From an uncultured Eggerthellaceae bacterium (GTDB taxonomy: Bacteria; Actinomycetota; Coriobacteriia; Coriobacteriales; Eggerthellaceae), in NCBI GenBank assembly GCA_949450265.1, contig CASTMW010000008.1, forward strand, positions 1-28,824: a stretch of DNA of 28,824 bases, written 5' to 3'. Within the stretch, counting starts at the first letter, position 1. Every line of letters begins with the position of its first letter. The notes beneath the pieces were generated by a model. That model made no database searches and was not told the origin of the DNA. It worked only from the letters and a program-made list of their open reading frames with translations. The position numbers were made by a program, and so were the translations under genes. This document shows, piece by piece, positions 1 to 10,390 of this stretch.

Positions 1-29
1 CGCCACGTGCAAGCGAAGGGGAAGTGGAT

Positions 30-1610
30 ATGGCTCGAAGCAAGGTCCTTGTCACCGAAGAGATAGCGTCGGAGGCAACTTCAGCGCTCAAGGCGCGCGG
101 ATATCAGGTCGATGTGGTGCTTGATCTGACGCCGGAGCAGTTGAGGCAGACCATCGAACCCTACGATGCCCTCATCGTGCGCTCGGGCACCGTGGTGGAT
201 GCGGCGCTTCTGGATGCGGCGCCCAACCTCAAGGTCATCGGGCGCGCTGGCGTCACGGTGGACACCATCGATATCGAAGCGGCCGACGAGCGCGGCATCA
301 TCGTGTGCAATGCGCCCACCTCCAACATCATATCGGCGGCCGAATACGCGCTGGCCATGCTGTTGTCCGCTGCGCGACGCATCCCGCAGGCCAATGCCTC
401 CATGCACGCGGGCAACTGGGATCGGCGCGATTTCATGGGCAGCGAGCTGTACGGCAAGACGTTGGCCATCTTCGGCTTGGGACGCGTGGGCAGCCTGGTC
501 GCCGAGCGCGCGAAGGCGTTCGGCATGGAACTTGTCGCCTACGATCCGTATTGCAGCCCCGATAAGGCAGCAGCGCTGGATGTGACGCTTGCCGACAGCG
601 TGGAGGACATCCTGCCGCAGGCCGATTTCATCACTGTGCACCTGCCCAAGACCGAAGAGACCATCGGCATGTTCGGCCCCGAGCAGTTCGCGGCCATGAA
701 GAACGGCGTCATCGTGGTGAACTGCGCTCGCGCGGGCATCTTCGACGAATCCTCGCTGGCCGATTTCGTGGCGGCGGGCAAGGTGCGAGCTGCCGCGCTC
801 GATGTCTTCACCGAGGAACCCTGCACCGAAGGTCCGCTGCACGATCTGGAGAATGCGATCCTGACCCCGCATGTGAACGCGGTCACGCGCGAAGCACAGG
901 TGCGCGCAGGCGAGCAGATCGCCGAATATGTCTGGGCGGCCCTGGAAGGCTCCATCGTGCCCACCGCCATCCATGCGAGCAGCTTGCCGCCCGAGGTGAT
1001 GGATGCGGTGCGACCGTATCTGCCCGCCTGCCGCATGATGGGCCGCATGGCCGCCGAGCTGTGCGGGGGCATCCCGAAAAGGCTTGCCGTGCAACCGGAA
1101 GGCGCCATAGCGCAGGCCGATCCTGACCCGCTGGTCGCAGGTGTGGTGGATGGCATCCTGTCATACAAGCACATCAGCGCGTCTACGCCTGACAACGCGC
1201 GCTCGGTCGCGGAGCGCCATGGCATGACGGTGACCGCCAAGGCGGTTGACGACGCGCAGGAATACGCATCGGATGTGCGGGTGCGCGCCGACGAGGTAGA
1301 GATCGCCTCCACGCTGTACGGGGTGGACATGCTGCCGCGCATTGTGTCCATCATGGGGTACAAGATAGACATCGCGCCCGCGGCACAATCGCTCATCTTC
1401 GAATACGTGGATGCGCCGGGGCGCATCGGCACCATCGGCACGGTGCTCGGCGAGGCAGGCGTGAACATCACCACCATGCAGATCGGCACGAAGCCCGAGC
1501 AGATGTGCGCGCTGGTGTACATGAACGTGGAGGGCGAGGTGGACGATCAGGTGCTCGAACGCCTTCGCGCCACCATCGACCTGCGCAATCTGTGGCACAT
1601 CAAGCTCTGA
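30..1610 (+). CDS. serA: D-3-phosphoglycerate dehydrogenase
   Basis: This enzyme oxidises 3-phosphoglycerate to 3-phosphohydroxypyruvate with NAD+, the first step of serine synthesis in the cytoplasm. The 526-residue product has the long SerA layout: an N-terminal substrate-binding part, a Rossmann NAD site (GLGRVGS near residue 149), the catalytic series NCARAG, FTEEP and TPHVNAVTREAQ, an intervening ASB-type domain, and a C-terminal ACT domain from about residue 452 to the end. The ACT domain in this family often binds serine for feedback control. I chose ATG at 30 over GTG at 24 because the purine-rich AAGGGGAAG at 15-23 lies at good ribosome-binding distance from it. The region upstream is cut by the window edge, so its promoter and any partner gene are not visible. 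Recognition of the family is firm; serine control is inferred from the ACT domain. Confidence 0.96.
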   Translation: MARSKVLVTEEIASEATSALKARGYQVDVVLDLTPEQLRQTIEPYDALIVRSGTVVDAALLDAAPNLKVIGRAGVTVDTIDIEAADERGIIVCNAPTSNIISAAEYALAMLLSAARRIPQANASMHAGNWDRRDFMGSELYGKTLAIFGLGRVGSLVAERAKAFGMELVAYDPYCSPDKAAALDVTLADSVEDILPQADFITVHLPKTEETIGMFGPEQFAAMKNGVIVVNCARAGIFDESSLADFVAAGKVRAAALDVFTEEPCTEGPLHDLENAILTPHVNAVTREAQVRAGEQIAEYVWAALEGSIVPTAIHASSLPPEVMDAVRPYLPACRMMGRMAAELCGGIPKRLAVQPEGAIAQADPDPLVAGVVDGILSYKHISASTPDNARSVAERHGMTVTAKAVDDAQEYASDVRVRADEVEIASTLYGVDMLPRIVSIMGYKIDIAPAAQSLIFEYVDAPGRIGTIGTVLGEAGVNITTMQIGTKPEQMCALVYMNVEGEVDDQVLERLRATIDLRNLWHIKL

Positions 1611-1648
1611 GCGAAAGCGCCCATCTGGGCCATCGTGGGCCCGTTTCC

Positions 1649-1657
1649 TGATATGAT
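1649..1657 (+). promoter_or_regulatory. Putative extended -10 promoter of leuA
   Basis: TGATATGAT fits the extended -10 form TGnTATAAT with one substitution. It lies in the gap between serA and leuA and would start transcription near 1664, about 50 bases before leuA. No good -35 box is seen, which is usual for extended -10 promoters. Called from sequence only. Confidence 0.45.
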
Positions 1658-1672
1658 GCGAGTGGTCGCATC
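1655..1672 (+). promoter_or_regulatory. Perfect inverted repeat over the leuA promoter/start site
   Basis: GATGCGA (1655-1661), a four-base spacer and TCGCATC (1666-1672) make a perfect 7-base inverted repeat. It overlaps the end of the putative -10 box and the predicted start site. This could be a repressor operator or a hairpin at the very 5' end of the leuA mRNA; the sequence cannot tell which. Confidence 0.4.
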
Positions 1673-1715
1673 GCTGGCCGGGCGTTTCCTGACAACGAAG
1701 GGAAGTGGGAGGACC

Positions 1716-3236
1716 ATGACTCGCAAGATCGACATCTTCGACACCACGCTGCGCGACGGGGAGCAATCGCCGGGCGCTTCCATGAACACCGAAGAGAAGC
1801 TGGTCATCGCGCGCCAGTTGCTGCGGCTGAACGTCGATGTGATCGAAGCGGGCTTTCCCATCTCCAGCCCGGGCGACTTCGAGAGTGTTCGCAAGATATC
1901 GCAGCTGGCCGGATACGATGCCACCGTGGCGGCGCTGACGCGCGCGGTGGAGAAGGATATCGTGTGCGCTGCCGACGCGCTGAAGTTTGCGAAGCGTCCG
2001 CGCATCCATACCGGCATCGGCGTCTCCGAGAGCCATATGCGCGACAAGCTGCGCTTGACCCCTGATGAGGCCATCGAACGAGCCGTGGCGGCGGTCACGT
2101 GCGCGAAAGGCTATGTGGATGATGTGCAGTTCTATGCTGAGGATGCGGGTCGCAGTGACTACGACTTCCTCGTGCGCATGATCCAGGCGGTGGTGGATGC
2201 GGGCGCCACCGTGGTGAACATCCCTGATACCACCGGCTATTCGCTGCCCGAGGAATTCGGACGACGCATCAAGTACCTGGTCGACAATGTGAATGGCATC
2301 GACGATGTGACCATCGCCGTGCACTGCCACAACGACCTTGGCATGGCCACCGCGCTTGCCATGGCCGGGGTGGCCAACGGTGCGCGCCAGATAGAATGCA
2401 CCATCAACGGCCTGGGCGAGCGTGCGGGCAACACCGCCATGGAAGAGGTCGTCATGGCCATCCGCATGCACGGGCCCGAGCTGGATGCGCATACCGATAT
2501 CAACACGCGCGAGTTCACGAAGGCCAGCCGCCTGGTTTCCACCATCACCGGCATGACCGTGCAGGCGAACAAGGCCATCGTGGGGGCGAACGCTTTCGCG
2601 CATTCGTCGGGCATCCATCAGGACGGCGTGCTGAAGAAGCGCGACACCTACGAGATCATCGATCCGGCCGATGTGGGCGCGGGCGCTAGCCAGATTGTGC
2701 TGACCGCGCGCAGCGGGCATGCCGCCCTCAAGCATCGGCTCGAAGAGCTGGGCTACGAGTTCAGTGGCGAGAAGCTCGACGAGCTCTACGAGGCGTTCTT
2801 GAACCTGGCCGATAAGAAGAAGGAAGTCTATGACGAGGACCTTGAGAGCCTGGTGAACGAGCGCGATCGCGAAGAGGCGGCGCTGTATTCGCTTGAGGCC
2901 GTGCAGGTGAGCTGCGGGTTCCCGCTCAAGCCCACCGCCACGGTGACCATCAAGGACCCGCAGGGCGAATCGGTCACGCATTGCGTGTGGGGCACCGGTC
3001 CGGTGGATGCGGCCTATAAGGCGGTGGACGCCATCATCGGGCTGGATGCCGACCTATCGGAGTTCAGCGTGCAGTCGGTGACGCGCGGCATCGATGCGCT
3101 CGGTGAGGTGACGGTGCGCGTGAAGGCCGACAACGGCGAGGTGTACACCGGTCGCGGCGCCGATGGCGACATCATCGTGTCGGCCACGAAGGCCTACCTC
3201 AATGCGCTGAATCGGTTGCTGTCGAAGAATCTCTGA
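1716..3236 (+). CDS. leuA: 2-isopropylmalate synthase
   Basis: This enzyme condenses acetyl-CoA with 2-oxoisovalerate to make 2-isopropylmalate, the committed step of leucine synthesis. The 506-residue protein matches the usual length of the bacterial LeuA type. It opens with FDTTLRDGEQSPG (Arg13 and metal ligand Asp14) and carries HCHNDLG with metal ligands His203 and His205, then GIHQDGVLKKRDTYEIIDP. A C-terminal region of about 120 residues corresponds to the leucine-binding regulatory domain. ATG at 1716 follows GGAAGTGGGAGGA, a strong ribosome-binding site; the reading frame is open further upstream but without such a site. Homocitrate or citramalate synthase are relatives; the length and the GIHQDG region favour LeuA. 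It is followed by a strong terminator, so serA/leuA is transcriptionally separate from rimP onward. Confidence 0.94.
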   Translation: MTRKIDIFDTTLRDGEQSPGASMNTEEKLVIARQLLRLNVDVIEAGFPISSPGDFESVRKISQLAGYDATVAALTRAVEKDIVCAADALKFAKRPRIHTGIGVSESHMRDKLRLTPDEAIERAVAAVTCAKGYVDDVQFYAEDAGRSDYDFLVRMIQAVVDAGATVVNIPDTTGYSLPEEFGRRIKYLVDNVNGIDDVTIAVHCHNDLGMATALAMAGVANGARQIECTINGLGERAGNTAMEEVVMAIRMHGPELDAHTDINTREFTKASRLVSTITGMTVQANKAIVGANAFAHSSGIHQDGVLKKRDTYEIIDPADVGAGASQIVLTARSGHAALKHRLEELGYEFSGEKLDELYEAFLNLADKKKEVYDEDLESLVNERDREEAALYSLEAVQVSCGFPLKPTATVTIKDPQGESVTHCVWGTGPVDAAYKAVDAIIGLDADLSEFSVQSVTRGIDALGEVTVRVKADNGEVYTGRGADGDIIVSATKAYLNALNRLLSKNL

Positions 3237-3258
3237 GTGCTAAGCTGCCACTGGGATG

Positions 3259-3288
3259 GGCCGCATCGCGGGCAGATGCGGCCTTTTT
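3259..3288 (+). terminator. Intrinsic terminator after leuA
   Basis: GGCCGCATC (3259-3267) pairs perfectly with GATGCGGCC (3275-3283) around a 7-base loop and is followed directly by five T (3284-3288). This is a classic Rho-independent terminator 22 bases after the leuA stop codon. Confidence 0.92.
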
Positions 3289-3299
3289 GGCCGATATGC

Positions 3300-3328
3300 T
3301 TGGATGCGCGGGCATCCTGTGGTACCAT
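3300..3328 (+). promoter_or_regulatory. Putative promoter of the rimP-nusA-infB operon
   Basis: TTGGAT (3300-3305) and TACCAT (3323-3328) are separated by exactly 17 bases and resemble sigma-70 -35 and -10 boxes. The site sits just after the leuA terminator and before the structured rimP leader. Transcription would start near 3335, giving a leader of about 90 bases. Confidence 0.5.
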
Positions 3329-3341
3329 GGCGCAAGCGCTC

Positions 3342-3405
3342 GGCGCTTACAACTTTTCGAACCTTTGGAAAGTGGGCTTGTCCCGCTTTCTTTTGTTGTA
3401 AGGCC
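3342..3405 (+). ncRNA. Structured rimP leader with terminator and competing hairpin
   Basis: Three pairings are visible. An outer stem joins CTTACAAC (3346-3353) to GTTGTAAG (3395-3402), extended by GGC/GCC across a one-base bulge. A hairpin joins ACTTTTC (3352-3358) to GGAAAGT (3367-3373). A 10-bp terminator-like stem joins GGAAAGTGGG (3367-3376) to CCCGCTTTCT (3382-3391), two of its pairs being G-T, and is followed by a T-rich run at 3391-3399. The second and third pairings share 3367-3373, so they exclude each other, as in attenuators. No known riboswitch class was recognised. A function in attenuating rimP-nusA-infB expression is inferred. Confidence 0.6.
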
Positions 3406-3425
3406 GAATGTGGGAAAGGACGGAT

Positions 3426-3887
3426 GTGCTGACAGCGAAAGAGAAGATGCTGCTCGATGCTCTGGAAGCGCGCGCTGCGCAGGAGGGCATAGAGATCGTG
3501 GACGTGGAGGTCGTAGGCGCGAAGAAAGCGCCCACGGTCCGCGTGTTCATCGACGCGGAAGGCGGCGTCAGCTTCGATGTGCTCTCAGGCGCGCAGGCCT
3601 GGATCGGTGATATCTTGGACGAGCTGGACCCCTTCCCAGGGGCCTACACCATGGAGGTATCCTCGCCAGGCATCGATCGGCCGCTGCGCACGCTGGAGCA
3701 TTTCCAACGGTTCGCGGGCGATCAGGTCCGCATCCGCACCATCGAGCCCATCGACGGGCGCGCGAACTTCAAGGGCACGCTGTCAGTCGATGGCGACATC
3801 CTTGAGGTGGCGGACGCGGGCGAGGTGTTCCGCATCCCATTCGATACTGTGAAGAAGGCGAATCTGGTCGGCCAGATAGGGTTCTAA
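3426..3887 (+). CDS. rimP: Ribosome maturation factor RimP
   Basis: RimP assists late assembly of the 30S ribosomal subunit. The 153-residue product contains the characteristic segments GIEIVDVEVVG, RVFIDAEGGVSFDV, and YTMEVSSPGIDRPLR, followed by a small C-terminal SH3-like domain with GEVFRIPFDTVKKANLV. I prefer the GTG at 3426, because AAAGGA at 3415-3420 sits five bases upstream; an ATG at 3408 in the same frame would add six residues but has no clear ribosome-binding site and lies close to the leader structure. It is the first gene of the operon and is followed by nusA after 15 bases, the standard order in many bacteria. Confidence 0.93.
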   Translation: MLTAKEKMLLDALEARAAQEGIEIVDVEVVGAKKAPTVRVFIDAEGGVSFDVLSGAQAWIGDILDELDPFPGAYTMEVSSPGIDRPLRTLEHFQRFAGDQVRIRTIEPIDGRANFKGTLSVDGDILEVADAGEVFRIPFDTVKKANLVGQIGF

Positions 3888-3902
3888 CGAAGGAGAAGGA
3901 TC

Positions 3903-5150
3903 GTGGCAGAAGCAGAAGGCTCATTGATAGAAGCGTTGCAGTTGCTCGCTCACGAGCGCAAGATCGACGAGTTCTACATCATCGAGCGGCTGGAAGAGAG
4001 CCTGGCGAAGAGCTATGAGCGCATCTTGGACCTGGAATACGATGCGCGCGTGACCATCGACCGCCAGACCGGCAAGATCTACGTGTACGAGCTGGTGCCG
4101 ATCGGCGAGCCCGACGAAGTGGTCGACGAAGAGACCGGAGAGGTAGAGCTGGTCTACCACGACTTCGAAGAGCGCGATGTGACGCCCGAGAACGTCAGCC
4201 GCATCGCTGCGCAGAACGCCAAGAGCGTCATCGCTGCCATCGTGCGCGATGCTACGCGCCAGACGATCTACGAAGAGTTCAAGGACCGCGTGGGCGATCT
4301 CATCACGGGCACGGTGCTGCAGGGCACGCCCGATTTCACCATCGTGAAGATCCGCGATGGGGTTGAGGCCGAACTGCCGCACTATGACGTGAAGCGCAGC
4401 CCCAACGAGCGCAACGAACGGCCCAGCAACGAGCATTACCGCCACAACCAGCGCTTGAAGGTGCTGATCATCGACGTGCGTGACCCATCCTCGGATGCGC
4501 CGCGCTCCCGCGGTGAGCAGGCGCGGCCTTCCATCGTGGTCAGCCGCACGCACCCCGACCTGATCAGGCGCCTGTTCGAGATCGAAGTGCCCGAGATATA
4601 CGAGGGCGTGGTGGAGATCAAGTCCATCGCGCGCGAGCCGGGCGCGCGCAGCAAGGTGGCGGTGTATAGCCACGAAAGCAACCTTGACCCGGTGGGCGCA
4701 TGCGTGGGCCCGAAGGGCAGCCGCGTGCGGATGGTGGTCGAAGAGCTGCGTAACGAGCGCGTCGATGTGATCCAGTGGAGCGACGATCCGCGTGTGTATG
4801 TGGCAAACGCTCTGTCGCCTGCGAAGGTGCAGAACGTTCAGATCGACCCGGAGAACCACTACGCCACGGTCATCGTGCCCGACGATCAGCTGTCGCTGGC
4901 CATCGGCAAGGAAGGACAGAACGCGCGTCTGGCGGCGCGCCTGACCGGATGGCATATCGACATCCGCTCGTCCAGCATGGCCAACGAATCGCTGGTGGGC
5001 GAGAACGTGCTGATCGACGTGGAAGAGGAACCAGAAGACGAGTTCTGCGCGTACGTGAGCGAGGACGGCACCCGGTGCCGCAACCACGCACGGCCGGGCA
5101 GCAAGTATTGCGGCGTTCATTCGGACGCCGAAGAGGCGACCCTGGACTAA
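3903..5150 (+). CDS. nusA: Transcription termination/antitermination factor NusA with a Cys/His tail
   Basis: NusA binds RNA polymerase and nascent RNA and controls pausing, termination and antitermination. The 415-residue protein has the N-terminal polymerase-binding domain (about 1-130), an S1 domain opening with DLITGTVLQGTPDF, and two KH domains, including VGPKGSRVRMVVEEL and LSLAIGKEGQNARLAARLTGW. It starts at GTG 3903 after AAGGAGAAGG. The odd part is the last 35 residues: Cys382, Cys392, His395, Cys403 and His406 in a CRNHARPGSKYCGVH context, which resembles a small zinc-binding motif and is not part of canonical NusA. The gene is followed by infB after 62 bases, with no ylxR or ribosomal L7Ae-like gene between them, unlike many Gram-positive bacteria. 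The core assignment is firm; zinc binding is inferred. Confidence 0.95.
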   Translation: MAEAEGSLIEALQLLAHERKIDEFYIIERLEESLAKSYERILDLEYDARVTIDRQTGKIYVYELVPIGEPDEVVDEETGEVELVYHDFEERDVTPENVSRIAAQNAKSVIAAIVRDATRQTIYEEFKDRVGDLITGTVLQGTPDFTIVKIRDGVEAELPHYDVKRSPNERNERPSNEHYRHNQRLKVLIIDVRDPSSDAPRSRGEQARPSIVVSRTHPDLIRRLFEIEVPEIYEGVVEIKSIAREPGARSKVAVYSHESNLDPVGACVGPKGSRVRMVVEELRNERVDVIQWSDDPRVYVANALSPAKVQNVQIDPENHYATVIVPDDQLSLAIGKEGQNARLAARLTGWHIDIRSSSMANESLVGENVLIDVEEEPEDEFCAYVSEDGTRCRNHARPGSKYCGVHSDAEEATLD

Positions 5151-5212
5151 GCAGGAGAGACGCATCGGCGTGCGCGGCACCTGGTGCGAGCATGATGTGG
5201 ATGGAGTGATTT

Positions 5213-7963
<2,751 letters not shown>

Positions 7964-7995
7964 GGCCTTCGGTCCTCTTCAAGGAGGGATGCACG

Positions 7996-8373
7996 ATGAA
8001 AGAAGGGAATCGCAAGGTCGATCAACAGGCGCGCGAGGTCATCTCGAATATCGTGCTGTTCGATGTGTCCGACCCGCGTTTGCAGATGGTCACCATCACC
8101 GGCGTGAACGTCAGCTTCGATCGTGCCTATGCCGATGTGTTCTATACTGCCGAGCCGGAGCGCTACGCGGCGGTGCAGGCTGCCTTCGAGGCGGCCAAGG
8201 GGCATATCCGCTCGCTCATGGCCAAGCAGCTAGCGTGGAAGCAGGCGCCAGAGCTGCGCTTCCATCTGGACGACACGGTGGATGCGGCCGAGAAGCTGGG
8301 GCGCTACCTTGAGCAGGAGAAGGTGCGTCAGGCGACCTTCGAAGAAGCGGCGGATGCAGGCGAGGAACTCTGA
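7996..8373 (+). CDS. rbfA: 30S ribosome-binding factor RbfA
   Basis: RbfA is a small KH-fold protein that helps mature the 5' end of 16S rRNA and is needed for growth in the cold in several bacteria. The 125-residue product has the usual size and shows the family segments ISNIVLFDVSDPRLQMVTITGVNVS, DVFYTAEPE and ELRFHLDDTVDAAEKL. ATG at 7996 is preceded by AAGGAGGG at good distance, a strong ribosome-binding site. It lies 32 bases after infB and 5 bases before nrnA, so it is clearly in the same operon. Nothing unusual is seen. Confidence 0.95.
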   Translation: MKEGNRKVDQQAREVISNIVLFDVSDPRLQMVTITGVNVSFDRAYADVFYTAEPERYAAVQAAFEAAKGHIRSLMAKQLAWKQAPELRFHLDDTVDAAEKLGRYLEQEKVRQATFEEAADAGEEL

Positions 8374-8378
8374 TCCCT

Positions 8379-9395
8379 ATGACCGTCACGCCCCAGACCA
8401 ATACCACCCTCGATGGCATCGCAGAGGCGCTGCTTACCCATGACGACATCTGCATCTGCGGGCACGTGAGTCCGGATGGGGATTGCATCGGGTCGCAGCT
8501 GGCGTTGCGGGCCGCGCTCATACAGGCGGGCAAGCGCGTGTCCGTGCTGCTGGCCAAAGATGATCCAACCGATGTGGGGTTCAGGTTCTTGCCGGGCTTC
8601 GATCAGATGGTCCCTGCGCGTGCGTTCACGGGCCCCTGTGGGGCGTTCGTGCAGGTGGATGCGCCGGATGCGAAGCGCATCGGCGAGGATGCGGCACGCC
8701 TGCGCGAACGGGCGCCCTTCACCATCACCATCGACCATCATGCGGCACCTGAGCGCCAGACCGACCTGAGCTACACCGATCCTGATGCGGCCGCTACCGC
8801 CCTTCTCATCTGGCAGTTGGTGGCTCATCTTGGCGTGTCCCGCACGGCGGACATCGCTACGTGCGCCTATGCGGGCCTCATGACCGATACCGGGCGCTTC
8901 CAGCATCAGAACACTGACGCTACCGTTTTCAAGGCTGCCTGTGAGATGGTGGATGCAGGAGCCGATCCGGCTGCCATCGCCTCCGAGTTCTTCCAGCGCC
9001 GCACGATGGCCTCCATCCAGTTGGAGGCGCGGTGCATCGAGCATATGGAACTGCTGTGCGAAGGCCAGGCGGCGCTCAGCTTCGTCACGCATGACGACCT
9101 GGAATCGGTGGGCGCCACGAAGGCCGATTGCGAGCAGCTGGTGAACGTGCTGCGCTCTATCGATGGCGTGCGCGTGGCGGCCATGCTGCGCGATGAGGGG
9201 CGGCAGGTGCGCGGCAGCTTCCGTGCGAAGGATGATATTGACGTGGCGGCGCTCGCGCGGCGATTCGGCGGGGGAGGGCACACGGCCGCCGCTGGCTTCA
9301 CGCTCCACGATCCGCTCGACAAGGCTATCCGTCGCGTGCGCCGAGCGGTCGAAGGCGCGGTGTGCGCAGGCGCCTGCGAGAAGGCGGCGGATTGA
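8379..9395 (+). CDS. nrnA: DHH/DHHA1 phosphoesterase, NrnA-type oligoribonuclease / pAp phosphatase
   Basis: NrnA-type enzymes degrade short RNA oligonucleotides and, in some bacteria, dephosphorylate 3'-phosphoadenosine 5'-phosphate. The 338-residue protein shows the metal-binding series GHVSPDGDCIGS, the DHH triplet at 119-121, and DTGRFQHQN, then the C-terminal DHHA1 domain with FGGGGHTAAAGF. Its length is near that of the Bacillus NrnA family. Its place between rbfA and truB is common in Gram-positive bacteria. The ribosome-binding site is modest (GAGGAA at 8362-8367). The stop codon overlaps the predicted TTG start of truB. Activity on pAp as well as RNA is family knowledge, not visible here. 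Confidence 0.92.
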   Translation: MTVTPQTNTTLDGIAEALLTHDDICICGHVSPDGDCIGSQLALRAALIQAGKRVSVLLAKDDPTDVGFRFLPGFDQMVPARAFTGPCGAFVQVDAPDAKRIGEDAARLRERAPFTITIDHHAAPERQTDLSYTDPDAAATALLIWQLVAHLGVSRTADIATCAYAGLMTDTGRFQHQNTDATVFKAACEMVDAGADPAAIASEFFQRRTMASIQLEARCIEHMELLCEGQAALSFVTHDDLESVGATKADCEQLVNVLRSIDGVRVAAMLRDEGRQVRGSFRAKDDIDVAALARRFGGGGHTAAAGFTLHDPLDKAIRRVRRAVEGAVCAGACEKAAD

Positions 9396-10390
9396 AGCGC
9401 GGTGCGTCGGGGTTGAGCCTGGTGGTGGCGGTTGACAAGCCCCAAGGGATGACCTCGCACGATGTGGTGGGCGCTGCACGGCGCATCTTCGACGAGAGAC
9501 GCGTCGGCCATGCGGGCACATTGGACCCCCTCGCCACGGGCGTCTTGCTCGTACTGGTGGGCCCGGCATCGCGGCTGAACGACCATCTGAGCGGCCATGA
9601 CAAGTCCTATGTGGCGCGCATCGCGTTCGGCTGCTCCACCGACACCGATGATGCGGCGGGCACCCCGGTGCGCACGTGCGCTATCCCTGACGAGGTGGCC
9701 GATGGTGGGTTCGCGAGATCGGTTCTGCAGCGCTTCACCGGGCCCCAGACGCAGTTGCCGCCGGTCTTCTCGGCTTTGAAGCGCGGGGGCAAGAAGGCCT
9801 GCGATGAGGCGCGCCGCGGCAACGTGATCGAGCTGGAGCCGCGCGATGTGATCGTGCACGCAGCCGACCTGGTGCGCATCGACGCTCGAGACGATGCGGT
9901 CTTTTGGGATGTGGCGTTCACGGTGTCGAAGGGCACCTACATCCGCTCCCTTGCGCGCGATATCGGGCGAACGTGCGGCAGCGAAGCGCATCTGGCGGCG
10001 CTGCAGCGCACCGTTTCTGGGGCGGTGACGCTCGATGAATGCGTGAGCCTGGAGACGTTGGCCGAAGTGGGAGTGCGAGCTGCCATCGACCCGGTGCGCG
10101 CTTTGGGCTATCCCATCTGTTTCGTGGAAAGCGATGATGCGGCGCGTGTGCGCAATGGGGCGAAGCTGTCATTGCAACGAGCATTCCATCGCTACGAGCG
10201 CAGCAGCGCGCGCGATCTGTGCGCATGCACATCGGGCGTGTGTTCTTGCGCGGTGCCCGCTGATGGGGAAGCGGTCAGCGTGGTGGCGGCCGACCGGTTG
10301 CTCGCCATCTATCGGGCGGACGCTGCACATCGCGCACTTACGGCCGAAACGGTGTTCCAAGAAGGGGTGAGCCGTGGACGCGGACTTTGA
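9392..10390 (+). CDS. truB: tRNA pseudouridine(55) synthase TruB
   Basis: TruB converts uridine 55 in the T-loop of tRNA to pseudouridine. The 332-residue product carries VVAVDKPQGMTSHDVV and the catalytic motif GHAGTLDPLATGVLLV with Asp45. Later family segments are FTGPQTQLPPVFSALKRGGKKACDEAR and TYIRSLARDIG. I place the start at TTG 9392, overlapping the nrnA stop, because GAGAAGG lies seven bases upstream; the frame is open further up but inside nrnA. The C-terminal region holds an unexpected Cys-rich stretch, Cys277, Cys279, Cys284 and Cys286 (CxCx4CxC), where a plain PUA-like domain would be expected. The 3' end overlaps ribF by 17 bases, suggesting translational coupling. Confidence 0.92.
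   Translation: MKRGASGLSLVVAVDKPQGMTSHDVVGAARRIFDERRVGHAGTLDPLATGVLLVLVGPASRLNDHLSGHDKSYVARIAFGCSTDTDDAAGTPVRTCAIPDEVADGGFARSVLQRFTGPQTQLPPVFSALKRGGKKACDEARRGNVIELEPRDVIVHAADLVRIDARDDAVFWDVAFTVSKGTYIRSLARDIGRTCGSEAHLAALQRTVSGAVTLDECVSLETLAEVGVRAAIDPVRALGYPICFVESDDAARVRNGAKLSLQRAFHRYERSSARDLCACTSGVCSCAVPADGEAVSVVAADRLLAIYRADAAHRALTAETVFQEGVSRGRGL

Noticed and set aside
1161..2981. Long minus-strand reading frame opposite leuA
   Set aside because: It mirrors codon bias of the GC-rich leuA gene on the other strand, has no recognisable motif and no ribosome-binding site. The same holds for the long antisense frames opposite infB (5738-7864), nusA (3921-5180), the oxidoreductase alpha subunit (22481-24223) and ligase B (25234-26856).
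5151..5212. Possible small ylxR-like gene between nusA and infB
   Set aside because: The gap is 62 bases and cannot hold ylxR; only the infB ribosome-binding site and a short GCACC/GGTGC repeat are seen.
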